Shown one piece after another: positions 45,043-55,014 of a DNA stretch of 64,000 nucleotides (position 1 is the first letter of the stretch; every line of letters begins with the position of its first letter). The notes beneath the pieces were generated by a model. It worked only from the letters and a program-made list of their open reading frames with translations, ran no database searches and was not told where the DNA came from. Source of the stretch: Hippophae tibetana (Eukaryota; Streptophyta; Magnoliopsida; Rosales; Elaeagnaceae); contig CM072810.1 in NCBI GenBank assembly GCA_037013495.1, positions 58,390,843-58,454,842 of the forward strand, in the 5' to 3' direction. The position numbers and the translations under genes are program-made.

Positions 45043-46200
45043 GAAAGAGTCCATGACGTGCTATATAACTAGGGTAAGGAGTTACATGCTCCTAAAAGAC
45101 TCGTCCCCATAAGTAGCAAAAAAGATAAAAACTTAAAACATAACACTTAGAAGAAGTAGTGATACTATAATATTGAATAAGCAAATAACTTTCAATAACG
45201 TATATTATATGATGACTAGAAAACATATAAGGAATATAAAATAATTCTAGTCAAAGTTTAAATGATAGTATATTGTAACATACACAATTCAAACTCAAAC
45301 TATATTAGAGCAACAATAGAGGATACATAACATATAATATAATGAGATAAATTCACATAGAGATTGTATCTATATGGTAACGTCCTTAGGTTGCTTAAGA
45401 CAATTACTCAATAGCAAACAACTCACTAATCAATTAAACAATTACAACTCTGAAAGAAATAAAATCATTATTATCTTTATCAGTCGCGACCTTTGTCCAA
45501 GCTACCTATTTTTGCTTTTGTTTGCTACATCTATAACAACTTAGTTTGACACACAAGCCTAGCTTTTCTCCACAGCTGACACCACCCAATATGGTGTGAT
45601 AAAATATCATAAAACAATAGTGTGTAGAATAATCTAACACAACTCATGAATACTACTCATATAGAGATGTACTCACTCACAACTTAAAATAGTTACTCTC
45701 ACTATTCTATGCTTACACAAACATATCATAATTACAAAAGAAGTTTCAAGATAATTAGTGAGTGCGGAATTCAAACCAATAGAAATTTTGACAAGGTTGC
45801 AATAGGTTTTTTAAATTAATTAAACAATTAATGATAAGGTATTTATAGCACTCGACTGGCCACCTTGCCATGGACCACGCCAAGGGTGGTGGCGAAGTGA
45901 CAAAAAAATAATTTTTCATTTTCAAAAATGTTGAGTAAAATTCACAAATTATACCCATACTCGAAACGAATCAAAAACAGTTACTCTCAACCCAACATGC
46001 ATACTAAAACAATCAATCCTATGATGTGTGAAAAACATACTTTCAATCACAATGTTCCTAACTATATACATGTGTACATTATTGATTCACAGTAATCAAC
46101 CCTAAACAGGATAAGATAGAACATTGAATAAAAATAAATAGATACCGTGTTTTATATATGAGAAACCAACTCACAAAAATATAGTACAACAGTACGTATA
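45043..46200 (-). repeat. 5' LTR of Sirevirus-like element
   Basis: 1158 bp, aligned with 3892-5789 outside the CACTA-like insert. It is followed by the target duplication ATCTC. The two LTRs differ at many positions, so the element is old. Confidence 0.8.
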
Positions 46201-46205
46201 ATCTC

Positions 46206-46357
46206 TATGTCATGAATTTCAAGTAAAAATTCCTTATATACTAATAATTGGTGAACAAGATTAGATTAATTAGGAAACATAGTAAACTAACGGAAGGATT
46301 ACAACATTAAAGTATACCACTTTTAACTAATTCTAAATAATATATTATAATATGATA
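46206..46357 (-). repeat. 5' LTR of outermost element, second part
   Basis: Continues the LTR begun at 3829-3891. It matches 1840-1992, for example TCCTTATATACTAAT and GGATTACAACATT. Confidence 0.55.
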
Positions 46358-47068
46358 TATTGTATATTTGTACAACAAATGTATTTTATTTGATGTATAA
46401 TCGTAGAACATATAGAAAAATATATATATCATATTTTAGACAAGAAGTGAACATATAGTTTAATTTTCAATCGAAGAGTTTAATATGTAAATTGCCAAAA
46501 TATAACATTTAACTAGGTAATGAAAGTAACGTGAAAGAAGGAAAAAAATAACATAGTTGCGTGAGTATCATGGCAATATATATTGGTAATGGAATATAAA
46601 GATACTGTTACATCTTTGATATTATCATTGTACTATTTGTAACATATTATTAACCCATGTCGGGAGGGCTTGTCTAATTCCTATTCAATATGTGGGACAT
46701 GCTTTCTTTTTATATTATGCACAAAATAATTAGTGTTTTTTTTAATTACATTTATAATGTCATATCTATCGTATACATTTCAAATATAAATAATCCGTTA
46801 ATTTGATTAAATCTAAAAACAATATCATGAAAAATTTCAGTCCGTTTCAAATATTACATATTGATTAAAATTACGTAATTTCAATCCGTTTTACAATTCT
46901 AATTAGATATAGTTTCCCGTTACCAAAACTTAGTTTCTTTTCTACCTATCAACTTCCAATATGGTTTTAAATATTTTTGTCATTAATACATTTTGTACAG
47001 ATTCAAACTAAATAGCTCTGAATAAATATCAAATATTTACCAATTATGCTACAACTCCCTAAGGGTCC
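46358..47068. other. AT-rich spacer, no gene seen
   Basis: No coding region. A stretch around 46650-46705 (minus strand GTCCCACATATTGAATAGGA) resembles sequences found near the ends of some plant LTR or TRIM elements, but there is nothing else to support an element. Confidence 0.4.
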
Positions 47069-47396
47069 ATTTGGTATTTTGGTTTATGATTTAAAAATAA
47101 ATTTTCAAAAATATGAATATGATTTGAAAAATTATTTAAATTTTTGAGTTATATTTGAAATATCTTTAAATTTGAGTTTATGTTTGCTATAAAATTAAAA
47201 AATAATTATCAAAATATTATTTAGTTATATTTAAATAGAACTTTTAAAAGACATAAAAATTACATTTAGTCATTTTAAAAATATTTGGTTATTTTCAACA
47301 TTCTATCCAAAGATTATATTGAAAAATATTTCTAGCAAACATATATTCTTTATGTTTTCTATCCTTTTTTTTTTCAAATCTTATACCAAACCAATG
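47069..47396. mobile_element. possible hAT-like MITE
   Basis: Starts GGGTCCATTTGGTATTTTGG, similar to GGGTCCGTTTGGT ends of many plant hAT-related MITEs. About 330 bp later an inverted ATACCAAACC motif occurs. The inverted repeats are short and imperfect and I found no clear 8-bp duplication. Confidence 0.35.
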
Positions 47397-47815
47397 AGGA
47401 ATGACATAAATGAAGCAAAGATGATGCAGTGAAGGTGAAGCTCAAGTAATGTAGAAAGTGCATAAAAACGAAGAGGACGATATGAAGAAGTATAATTTCA
47501 TAATACAAAAGCTTAATTGTATACAATTGTACTCATGTATATGTATATATAGTAAAGTACCTTTGAAATATTGTTTGAGTTTGTTTCAACTGAAAACCAC
47601 GTGTAACACATTTACTAATAGTTGTTATGTACCTTGTAAATTTGATTCCTTTAGTTTGTTGATCATTATCTTGCATATGCAGATCTTCTGCAGTGGTGTC
47701 CACACAAGGATCTATACTTACAGTTGCATTGCCACGTGACATCGTTGCACTAACTCTTACAGTTGCATTTCAACACACACACCTATAATGTAGTCATTAG
47801 TTTTATTATTCTTTA
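47397..47815 (-). other. possible 3' LTR of the minus-strand copia fossil
   Basis: Sits directly downstream (minus strand) of a purine tract at 47816-47832, where a 3' LTR is expected. The matching 5' LTR is not in the window, so it cannot be confirmed. Frames on either strand here (47458-47742) show no domain. Confidence 0.3.
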
Positions 47816-47832
47816 GATCCCCCCTCAAAATC

Positions 47833-48219
47833 AGTGACATATGAATGACACTGGGCTTGTTGGTAAAAAATTAAACTAAGACACACTAAAGATGTGCAAT
47901 ACAAATAGTTTTCCACTAAGAATCCTATCACGAATAAAATGAAGGTCTGGATCGACATGGTTTATGCGAGCATGAAAAATTGGATTAGCATTTAATGCCA
48001 CAATACTTAAATTGTCACACTAAATTGCAAGACAATCAGGAAGAGACACTTTGAGTTCATGCAAAAGTGACTCGATCTATATGATTTTAACTGTAGTGTT
48101 TGCTATTGCCTTATACTCAGCCTTTGTGCTTGAGCGTGAGACTATTGTTTATTTCTTACTTGACGACAGAATGATATTGGCACCTAGAAACACAACTATA
48201 TTACTCATAGATCTTCTAT
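47833..48219 (-). pseudogene. RNase H remnant of the minus-strand copia fossil
   Basis: The minus strand reads as copia RNase H (a TIVSRSSTKAEYKAIANTTV stretch, then NPIFHARINHVDPDLHFIRD), ending just before the purine tract. The plus-strand frame 48051-48239 is its antisense shadow. Confidence 0.75.
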
Positions 48220-48530
48220 TATTGGATATTAGTCCTTAATTCAAAGAATAAAACAAGGATATTAATTCAAGGAGTAAAACAAGGAATCCTTAATTCAAGG
48301 AGTAAAACAAGGAATCCTTAATTCAAGGAGTAAAACAAGGAATCCTTAATTAAAGGAGTAAAACAAGGAATCCTTAATTAAAGGAGTAAAACAAAGAATC
48401 CTTAATTAAAGGAGTAATTGAAGGAGTAAAATTTTCTTATAAATAGCTATACAATTGTAATGAAAACATGAAGAAAATAATACAAACTAGAGAACTCTTT
48501 TGTGTAGAGTTATTTCTTGTTTTTTCAACA
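48220..48530 (+). repeat. 5' LTR of plus-strand copia element, with internal tandem repeats
   Basis: 311 bp, TATTGGATATTAG...TTTTTCAACA. About seven units of TTAATTCAAGGAGTAAAACA with a following AGGAATCC (roughly 28 bp) fill 48236-48430, upstream of the TATAAATA box near 48438. Confidence 0.9.
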
Positions 48531-48542
48531 TAGTATCAGAGC
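48531..48542 (+). other. primer-binding site, tRNA-iMet type
   Basis: TAGTATCAGAGC directly after the LTR, one base from the copia consensus TGGTATCAGAGC. Confidence 0.8.
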
Positions 48543-48597
48543 AGGAAAATTAACTTGCTTCTGCTTTATTATTATCTTAGTATCTTCAATCTTTGAA

Positions 48598-49680
48598 ATG
48601 GCTGAAGACAAGCCGCTAGGATCAGAAGCTGAAAGTTCATCAGTGCTTTCCTTCATGAATATGCATGAGGTGGATGTCAACCCAAATCAAAGATTAAGCT
48701 CAGTCTTATTGAATGAGTTTAATTACTTGCCTTGGTCAAGAGCAGTGTCTCTGGCTCTAGGTGGAAGGTCCAAGTTGGGGTTCATAAATGGAAGCATCGA
48801 AGTACCTGATGTTTCCTCACCAACCTATGAATCCTGGCTTAGTAAGGATCAGTTGGTTATGTCATGGCTCCTAAATTTCATGGAACGTAAATTAGCTGAA
48901 ATATTCAGTTACTCTGAATCTGCATACCAACTATGGGAGACGGTCAAGGAAATGTATGGCAGTCAAAACAATGTTGCACGAGTTTTTCAATTAAAGAAAG
49001 ACATCTCAGATCTGCAACAAGATGGCAAGCCTTTTGTACAACTCTTAGGAAGCATGAAAAGCATGTGGAATGAGTTGGAAATATATCGTCCTCATACAAC
49101 CGATGTAGCTCTGCTACGAAAGAGAGCGGAAGAAGATAAGATATTTCAACTTTTGTCCAGTCTGGATTCAACATATGAAGATATACAATGCCATATACTC
49201 ATGAATATTGAACTTCCTTCCTTCACCAATGTATGTGCGACAATTCAACGTGAAGAAGTAAGAAGGAAAGTCATGAACAAGGATACAATGGCTAGTTCAC
49301 CTGAGGCAAGAGCCTATCTAACCAACGAGAGGAAGTACAAAGGGAAGCATCCAAACTTGAAGTGTCAACATTGCAACCATACGGGTCATGTTAAGGACAC
49401 ATGTTGGATTCTACATCCAGAATTAAAACCTGATTTTATAAAGGATAAGGGTTTACAGAAAGTGAATCGTACTGGACATCGTGCTAATCATGCTTTTGCC
49501 TCTTCCTCTAATGGGTCTGATCCATTCAAGAACTTCACAACGAATCCAGCTGAACTCATGAATGAGTTTATGTTGTATCTTCAAAGCAAGACAAGAGGAG
49601 CTAGGCAAGTTTGCGGGCTTCTTGGCAGATACAAAACTCATACCACAAGAGGACATGCAAGGTATCATAAAAGCCTTTAA
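48598..49680 (+). pseudogene. copia gag region
   Basis: Gag of the plus-strand copia element, beginning MAEDKPLGSEAESS. It includes the N-terminal NYLPWSRAVSLALGG-type segment, the conserved copia gag domain (about residues 80-225) and a CCHC zinc knuckle (CQHCNHTGHVKDTC, about residue 260). The longer open frame from 48517 merely reads into the primer-site region; the ATG at 48598 fits gag better. Confidence 0.85.
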
Positions 49681-49689
49681 AACTGCTCT

Positions 49690-51383
49690 TAAAATAAATA
49701 TGTTGCATGCTTTTTGGGTTGTAGATTCAGGTGCCACAGATCATATGACAAACCATGTGTCAAAGTCTCATAAGTTTGAAAAATTAGCAAATCCTTCTCA
49801 AGTTTCAATTGCAAATGGTGAGAATGTAAAGGTTTTAGGAAAGGAAAAAATAAAATTAATGTCAGATGAAATCGAGTCGGCAGTTTTATATGTACCTTCC
49901 TTTCCTTTCCAACTTCTGTCTGTAGGAAAAATCACAAATACCTTGAATTGCTTAGCCATTTTTTCTCCTCACAATGTCATTTTTCAGGATTGTGTCACCA
50001 AAAAGACGATTGGTGAAGGGTTTTACTTAGATGGTCTCTATTACATATCCAAGAGAAATCCCAGAGGGTTTCAAGCCAAGTTTAATACTATCCAAGATAA
50101 TCAATTGTGGCATCAACGTTTAGCTCACCCTTCTTTACCAATTTTGTCAACTTTATTTCCAAACTTAGGAAATGATGAAATTGCATGTGAAACTTGCCAC
50201 TTGTCTAAGGCCACTAGATTGCCTTTTAATTCTTCCTTGTCTAGGGCTAGTAAGTGTTTTGAGCTAGTTTATTCAGATGTATGGGGACCAATTAATGAAT
50301 CTTTTGATGGTTATAAGTATTTTGTCATTTTTGTTGATGATTTCTCTCGAGTCACATGGTTATATCTTTTAAAGTCTAAGAATGAAGTTATGGAAGTATT
50401 TAAGGACTTTCATAATCTTGTTAAAAATCATTTCTCTTCTAAAATTCAAACCTTAAGGTCTGACAATGGCACCGAATACATGTCCCATATCATGAAACAA
50501 TATTTGAGCATTCATGGCATTATGCATCAAACAAGTTATGTTGGCACACCTCAAAAAAATGGTGTAGCTGAACGCAAAAACCGGGACTTACTTGAAAAAA
50601 CTAGAGCATTAATGCTACAAATGAATGTACCAAAGAGATTCTGGTCCCAAGGGGTTATGGCAGCTGCTTACATCATCAATAGATTACCCAGTCGAGTCTT
50701 GGATTTCAAGTCTCCTCTAGAGGTCATGAAAGAAAGGAAAATTAACCTTTCACACCTTAGAGTCTTTGGCTACATCTGTTTTGTACATATTCAATCTCAT
50801 CATCGAGATAAATTGGATCCTAGAGCTGTTAAATGTATTTTTCTTGGTTATTCATCTACACAAAAGGGATATAAGTGTTATGATCCCCAACTTAGGAGAT
50901 TAATTGTGTCTAAAGATGTTCGATTTTATGAAACTAACCCTTTTTTCAGCAAGTCACATGAAATTACAAGTCAAGGGGATGGCATCTTGGATGTGTTTCC
51001 ATTACCAAGAATCGAACTTGAGGCTCCACAACAACAAGATCCCAGCCATGTCAGCATTGATGCATCTCTCACTGAAAGTAACAATGAAGGGTCTCGTCTT
51101 AATGGTACACTGCATGAAGATGGTGATAATCAAGATGATCCTCACAATATGGTACAAGATGTGAACGAGTGTGAGATAACTCCTTCTGCTCCACGACGTA
51201 ATTCAATGCATGTTAGGCAACCTCCCACAAAACTTCAAGACTTTGTCACCTACAAACCCACACATCCCATCTCAAATTATGTGTCATATAAGAGAGTGAC
51301 ACCAACCCATGCCGCATTCCTCAGCACTATATCGAGTTACAGTGAGCCTCAAAACTTTCATGAGGCCAACAGCCAAGAGGTAT
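49690..51383 (+). pseudogene. copia protease and integrase region
   Basis: Starts with the aspartic protease (FWVVDSGATDHMTNH), followed by the gag-pre-integrase domain (NQLWHQRLAHPSLP and the CETCHLSK zinc motif) and the integrase core (VYSDVWGPINESFDGYKYFV, then RSDNGTEYMS and PQKNGVAERKN), ending in the linker before reverse transcriptase, where the family-X element inserted at GTATG. Confidence 0.9.
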
Positions 51384-51710
51384 GTGATGAGTGCTCAAAA
51401 AGCACTAAAATAACCATGATTTTATGCACATTAATTGATTAAATATATATATATATATATATGTTTTATCATATATTTATATAAATTTGTCTTTTTCGGA
51501 ATCACGGGTATTTTTATTGTTTTTCAGGTATTTTGGCTTAAAAACGCAACTTAAAAACTCAAAGAGGAATACTGGAAGCAATACATCACAAATATATTAA
51601 TAAATAAATGGGGAAACGTCAACAAATATGGAAAAATTGGACAAAATGGGTCAAAAAGGAAAAAAATGTCAGAAAGGAGAAAATCGCCCCCCGTCATGCT
51701 AACGTCATCA

Positions 51711-51798
51711 AATGACGTCAACAATCACTAATCCGCGTTTTAACATTTTTTTAACATTTTTTTCTCTACTTTTTTCTCTCCATCCTCACCTATAAATA
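51711..51798 (+). promoter_or_regulatory. LTR core promoter
   Basis: TGACGTCA at about 51713-51720 lies about 70 bp upstream of TATAAATA (51791-51798). The AATAAA signal at 52006-52011, about 210 bp downstream, would bound the R region. The GC-rich cassette found upstream of these sites in other copies is missing. Confidence 0.6.
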
Positions 51799-51945
51799 CC
51801 CCCCTTCCCTTCACTTCAAAACACACCTTCAAAACACACTTCTCTCTTCTTTCTTTCTCTCTTTTTAGTTTTCTTTAGTTTTTCTTAGTTTTTCTTATGT
51901 TTTCTTAGTTTTTAGTTTTTCTTAGTTAATTTCTCTTAGATTTAG

Positions 51946-51970
51946 AGTTCTTCCCTTTTTGGGAAGAACT
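51946..51970 (+). other. R-region hairpin
   Basis: AGTTCTTCCC, loop TTTTT, GGGAAGAACT: a perfect 10-bp stem about 40 bp upstream of the AATAAA signal, so present near both ends of the transcript. Confidence 0.65.
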
Positions 51971-53102
51971 AGTTATGTTTTTGTAATATTTTAGCTTTTT
52001 GATTCAATAAATGGGAGTGCAAATTCCGCTTGGAGTTTTTCCAGCAACGGGAATAGCGTCGAAGTTCTGTAAGGATTTTATTTTCTTTACAGTTATTTTT
52101 ATGTTTTATTCTTACATGTTATATTTAATTTGTCTGTGGTGAAATTTAACTGTGCTGGCTGTTTAGTAAGCATGATGTAATAATGACGTTGTTATGCTTG
52201 CGAAATATTAAATAGGTAAAAATCTCTAAAATAAATTGATTTTATTTTTATTCATGATTTTATATTACGAATGTTAGAGAGAAATATATTATTTTTCATT
52301 ACAAACTTAAACCTGAAAATTAGATTTTAAGGTTTAGTTATCCGGTCTAATTTAGAGTAGTGCTCTTTTATTTGATGGTACAATCGCCCGGTAGTTAGAG
52401 TGAAGCTCTATTTCAAAAGTTTTTATAAGAATTATTATTTGAAAATGTATTGATAACATGTTTTCGGTAGTGGTTTTAAAACTTGAAAGTTAGTACTCGG
52501 ATAGCTAAATTCTTAGGTTTAATTTGGACACCTTGAATAAAGTTTAAACTGTCTAACCCCACCAAAGGTGGCATTTAAATGGTTCATTTTCAATCTCTTA
52601 GAAAAAGGAATTAATTTAATGAGGCAAATTAGTTATCAACCCCACCCATAGGTGTTAATTGATTTGTTTAGTTAACAAAGAATATCTAACCCCACCAAAG
52701 GTGGTATTCATACAAAAAAGGAAGAATCAATAAATATCAATTCATATCTTTAATAACCTATATAATATGAGCAAGCATAATTAACTTAGTTATTATATCC
52801 ATAAATACTCCGCCATTATAAATGATAAAATTTGCATGAATGTTTATTGAATCTATGTTTATTTTTATGTAAGTAGATTAAAAACACAAAAACCCCAAAA
52901 TATCGTGACAGGATGTTTAGGATTTAATTTCGTTTTTAGAAGTTTGAATAATAAATTAAAAACCACATACATTCCTTCCTTAGATCGACCTTTGGAGTAT
53001 ACTTATCATTTTCTACGAAATGATTCGTGCACTTCCGAGAGTTTTATAAATATTAAAACCAAAGTATTGGCTAGAATCGGCGATACCGGTTTTCGCTCAT
53101 CA

Positions 53103-53137
53103 AGTTTTTGGCGCCGTTGCCGGGGATTTGGTCATCA
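53103..53137 (+). other. primer-site copy inside the 5' LTR
   Basis: AGTTTTTGGCGCCGTTGC then CGGGGATTTGGTCATCA. It contains a full 17-nt tRNA-Asp primer-site match, extended by AT as in the tRNA complement, and ends in TCATCA like an LTR. The functional primer site follows at 53144-53160. Confidence 0.85.
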
Positions 53138-53143
53138 AGTTTT

Positions 53144-53160
53144 TGGCGCCGTTGCCGGGG
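53144..53160 (+). other. primer-binding site, tRNA-Asp type
   Basis: TGGCGCCGTTGCCGGGG, 6 bp after the extended LTR end, followed by AAGGAATAGC as in the other family-X elements. Confidence 0.85.
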
Positions 53161-53359
53161 AAGGAATAGCGGTTTTCAAATTATTTATCAAAATTTTAAA
53201 AACATTTTTGTGCTGTAAATAATTGTGATTTTTTTTGTTTTAATAAAAATAATAATAATCAAATTTCAAATTTCATAAGAAATAAAAAAAATAAAAAATA
53301 AATTTTTTTTTTTTTAATTGTAAAATAATTTAGAAATTTGAAATTTGAAGTAAAAATTT

Positions 53360-54090
53360 TTACCGTTCATGAATAGTAAAAAAAAATTTAAAAACTTAAA
53401 AACATAAAAAATTTTAAGATAAAAAATAAATAGTATAGTGTAAATAGTCAAATAAAATTACCGTTCATGAATAGAAAAAAAAATTATTAAAAATTTAAAA
53501 AAAAAATATTTAAGTTAATAAGAAATAATATAGTGTAAATAGTCAAATAAAATTACCGTTCATGAATAGTAAAAAAAAATTAAAAATTAAATTTGTTTTT
53601 AAGTTAATAAGAAATAATATAGCGTGAAAAGTAAAATAAAATTACCGTTCATGAATAGTAAAAAAAATAATAATCAAATTTCAAATTTCATAAGAAATAA
53701 AAAAAAAATAAAAAAATAAAAAAATAAAAATATTTATTTATTTTTTTTTTTTAGTAAAATAATTTAGAAATTTGAAATTTGAAGTAAAAAATTTTACCAT
53801 TCATGAATAGTAAAAAAATAAAAAAATAAAAAAAAATAAATTTAAAAATTTAAAATAAATAATATAGCGTTAATTGTAAAATAAAATTACCGTTTATAAA
53901 TAGTAAAAAAAATTAAAAAATTTAAAAAATTTTTAAGATAAAAATAAATAAATAATATAGTGTAGATAGTAAAATAAAATTACCGTTCATGAATAGTAAA
54001 AAAAAATTAAAAAAATTAAAAAAAAATTAAAACTTAAATTTTTTTTAATATAGTGTAAATAGTAAAATAAAATTACCGTGAATAGTAAAA
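53360..54090 (+). repeat. leader tandem array, ~90-100 bp period
   Basis: About eight degenerate units, each with a core ATTACCGTTCATGAATAGTA and an AT-rich spacer often including AATATAGTGTAAATAGT. Cores lie near 53361, 53458, 53553, 53642, 53795, 53888, 53980 and 54074. The element with pol has only two such cores (20560, 20676). Confidence 0.85.
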
Positions 54091-54259
54091 AAAATTAAAT
54101 TTTTTTTTTTGCTTTTACCTTTCTCTATTTTTTTTATTTTACCTTTTTCATTTTCTATTTTTATTTTTATTTTTTTTTAATTTTTTTAATTTTTTTTAAT
54201 TTTATCTTATTTTATTTTATTTTGTTTTTCTTTCTTTTCTTTAACTATTTTTTTTCTCT

Positions 54260-54475
54260 CTTAATTTTTATTTAACTTAATTAACTTATATTTTTCATTA
54301 ACTTAATTAACTTAATTTTTTAATTAAGTTAGATTTTTTTAACTTAACTAACTTAGATTTTTAACTTAGCTTTTTAATTAACTTAACTTAATTAACTTAG
54401 ATTTTCTTTTACTTAATTAACTTAAATTTTTACTTAATATAACTTAATTGACTTAACTTTAATAAACATGAAAAG
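54260..54475 (+). repeat. AACTTAATTAACTTA-type low-complexity array
   Basis: Runs of TTAACTTAATTAACTTA units, the plus-strand counterpart of the AAGTTAATTAA array at 14210-14530 in the composite element. Not present in the element with pol. Confidence 0.8.
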
Positions 54476-54490
54476 TAAAGATCTAAGGGA

Positions 54491-54610
54491 GTTCTGTCTA
54501 GGAGACTAGTTCCTGGATGCCTTTGTGCCACTAGTATTTCCTGGAAACGTTGTTCTGTCTAGGAGGATGGTTTTTAAGGAGCCTTTGCCCCACCATTCTT
54601 TCCTGGGAAC
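54491..54610 (+). other. twin-hairpin leader module, copy in the non-autonomous element
   Basis: Same two stem-loops as 20777-20897. Here the closing stem of hairpin 2 is GTTC (54552-54555) with GAAC (54607-54610), where the other two copies have GCTC with GAGC: a paired change that keeps complementarity. Confidence 0.65.
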
Positions 54611-54964
54611 ACTCTTGGTTAATACTGATTATGTTATTTTAACTTGAAAATAAAAAATAAAAAAATAATTTTTTTTTTTGAAACTATCTCCAAAATTTTA
54701 AAGTTTTAATTACAATCTCAAGAGTTAGTTTCTTTGCTTGATCTAGGTACAATTGTGTTATGATGCCTTAATTATTTGATTGGCACCTAGATGTGGGTTA
54801 TCTAAAACCCTCAAGCATGCCCTTAGTTTTTGGTACAGAAAAATTTAAAAATCAATAGGGCATGTTTAAAACAGTATAGGAAGACAACATTGTCTTACTT
54901 GTAGGTATGATTGACTCAATGATGAGGGGACATTGAGTTTACTTAAAATGCAATCCCCAAGTTA

Positions 54965-55012
54965 CGTCTTGCTAAGACGTTAAACTAAGCGCTGGATGGG
55001 AGGCAACCCATC
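54965..55012 (+). other. paired-hairpin module, copy in the non-autonomous element
   Basis: CGTCTT-GCT-AAGACG (54965-54979) and GATGGG-AGGCAA-CCCATC (54995-55012), identical in layout to 31988-32035. Confidence 0.7.
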
Positions 55013-55014
55013 AT

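Larger units (their letters stand above)
3892..46200 (-). mobile_element. Sirevirus-like Ty1/copia retrotransposon (fossil, deeply nested)
   Basis: Minus-strand copia element with a perfect 5-bp target duplication ATCTC at 3887-3891 and 46201-46205. LTRs lie at 3892-5789 and 45043-46200, the primer site at 45026-45040. From right to left come gag remnants (about 43.8-44.96 kb), protease and integrase (about 41.2-39.8 kb), reverse transcriptase (39.7-39.0 kb) and, beyond the Tat insertion, RNase H (8261-8039). A long non-coding stretch precedes the 3' LTR. Gag with a coiled-coil-like tail and that long 3' region suggest the Sirevirus lineage. The coding region is broken in many places. It is host to a CACTA-like element, a Tat-type element and a family-X insertion. 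Confidence 0.8.
1781..46357 (-). mobile_element. outermost small LTR retrotransposon (copia-like, fossil), split by a later insertion
   Basis: Two related blocks of about 210-215 bp, at 1781-1992 and at 3829-3891 plus 46206-46357, look like the LTRs of one minus-strand element. The second block is split by the Sirevirus-like element at 3892-46200. Next to the right LTR, 3815-3826 reads on the minus strand as TGCTATCAGAGC, close to the initiator tRNA-Met primer site. Next to the left LTR, about 1993-2005 reads as a purine tract. The interior (1993-3814) shows no intact domain. The LTRs are visibly diverged, so it is probably the oldest recognisable element here. I found no clear target duplication. 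Family assignment rests on the primer site only. Confidence 0.5.
51384..53137 (+). repeat. 5' LTR of non-autonomous family-X element
   Basis: Starts TGATGAG. The usual family-X LTR end CGCTCATCA falls at 53102, but the LTR continues 35 bp to GGTCATCA at 53137, because the 3' LTR has the same extension before its target duplication. Confidence 0.9.

Noticed and set aside
48236-48430. Regularly spaced repeats that could suggest a CRISPR array
   Set aside because: They are contiguous tandem repeats within a copia LTR of a eukaryote, with no unique spacers.
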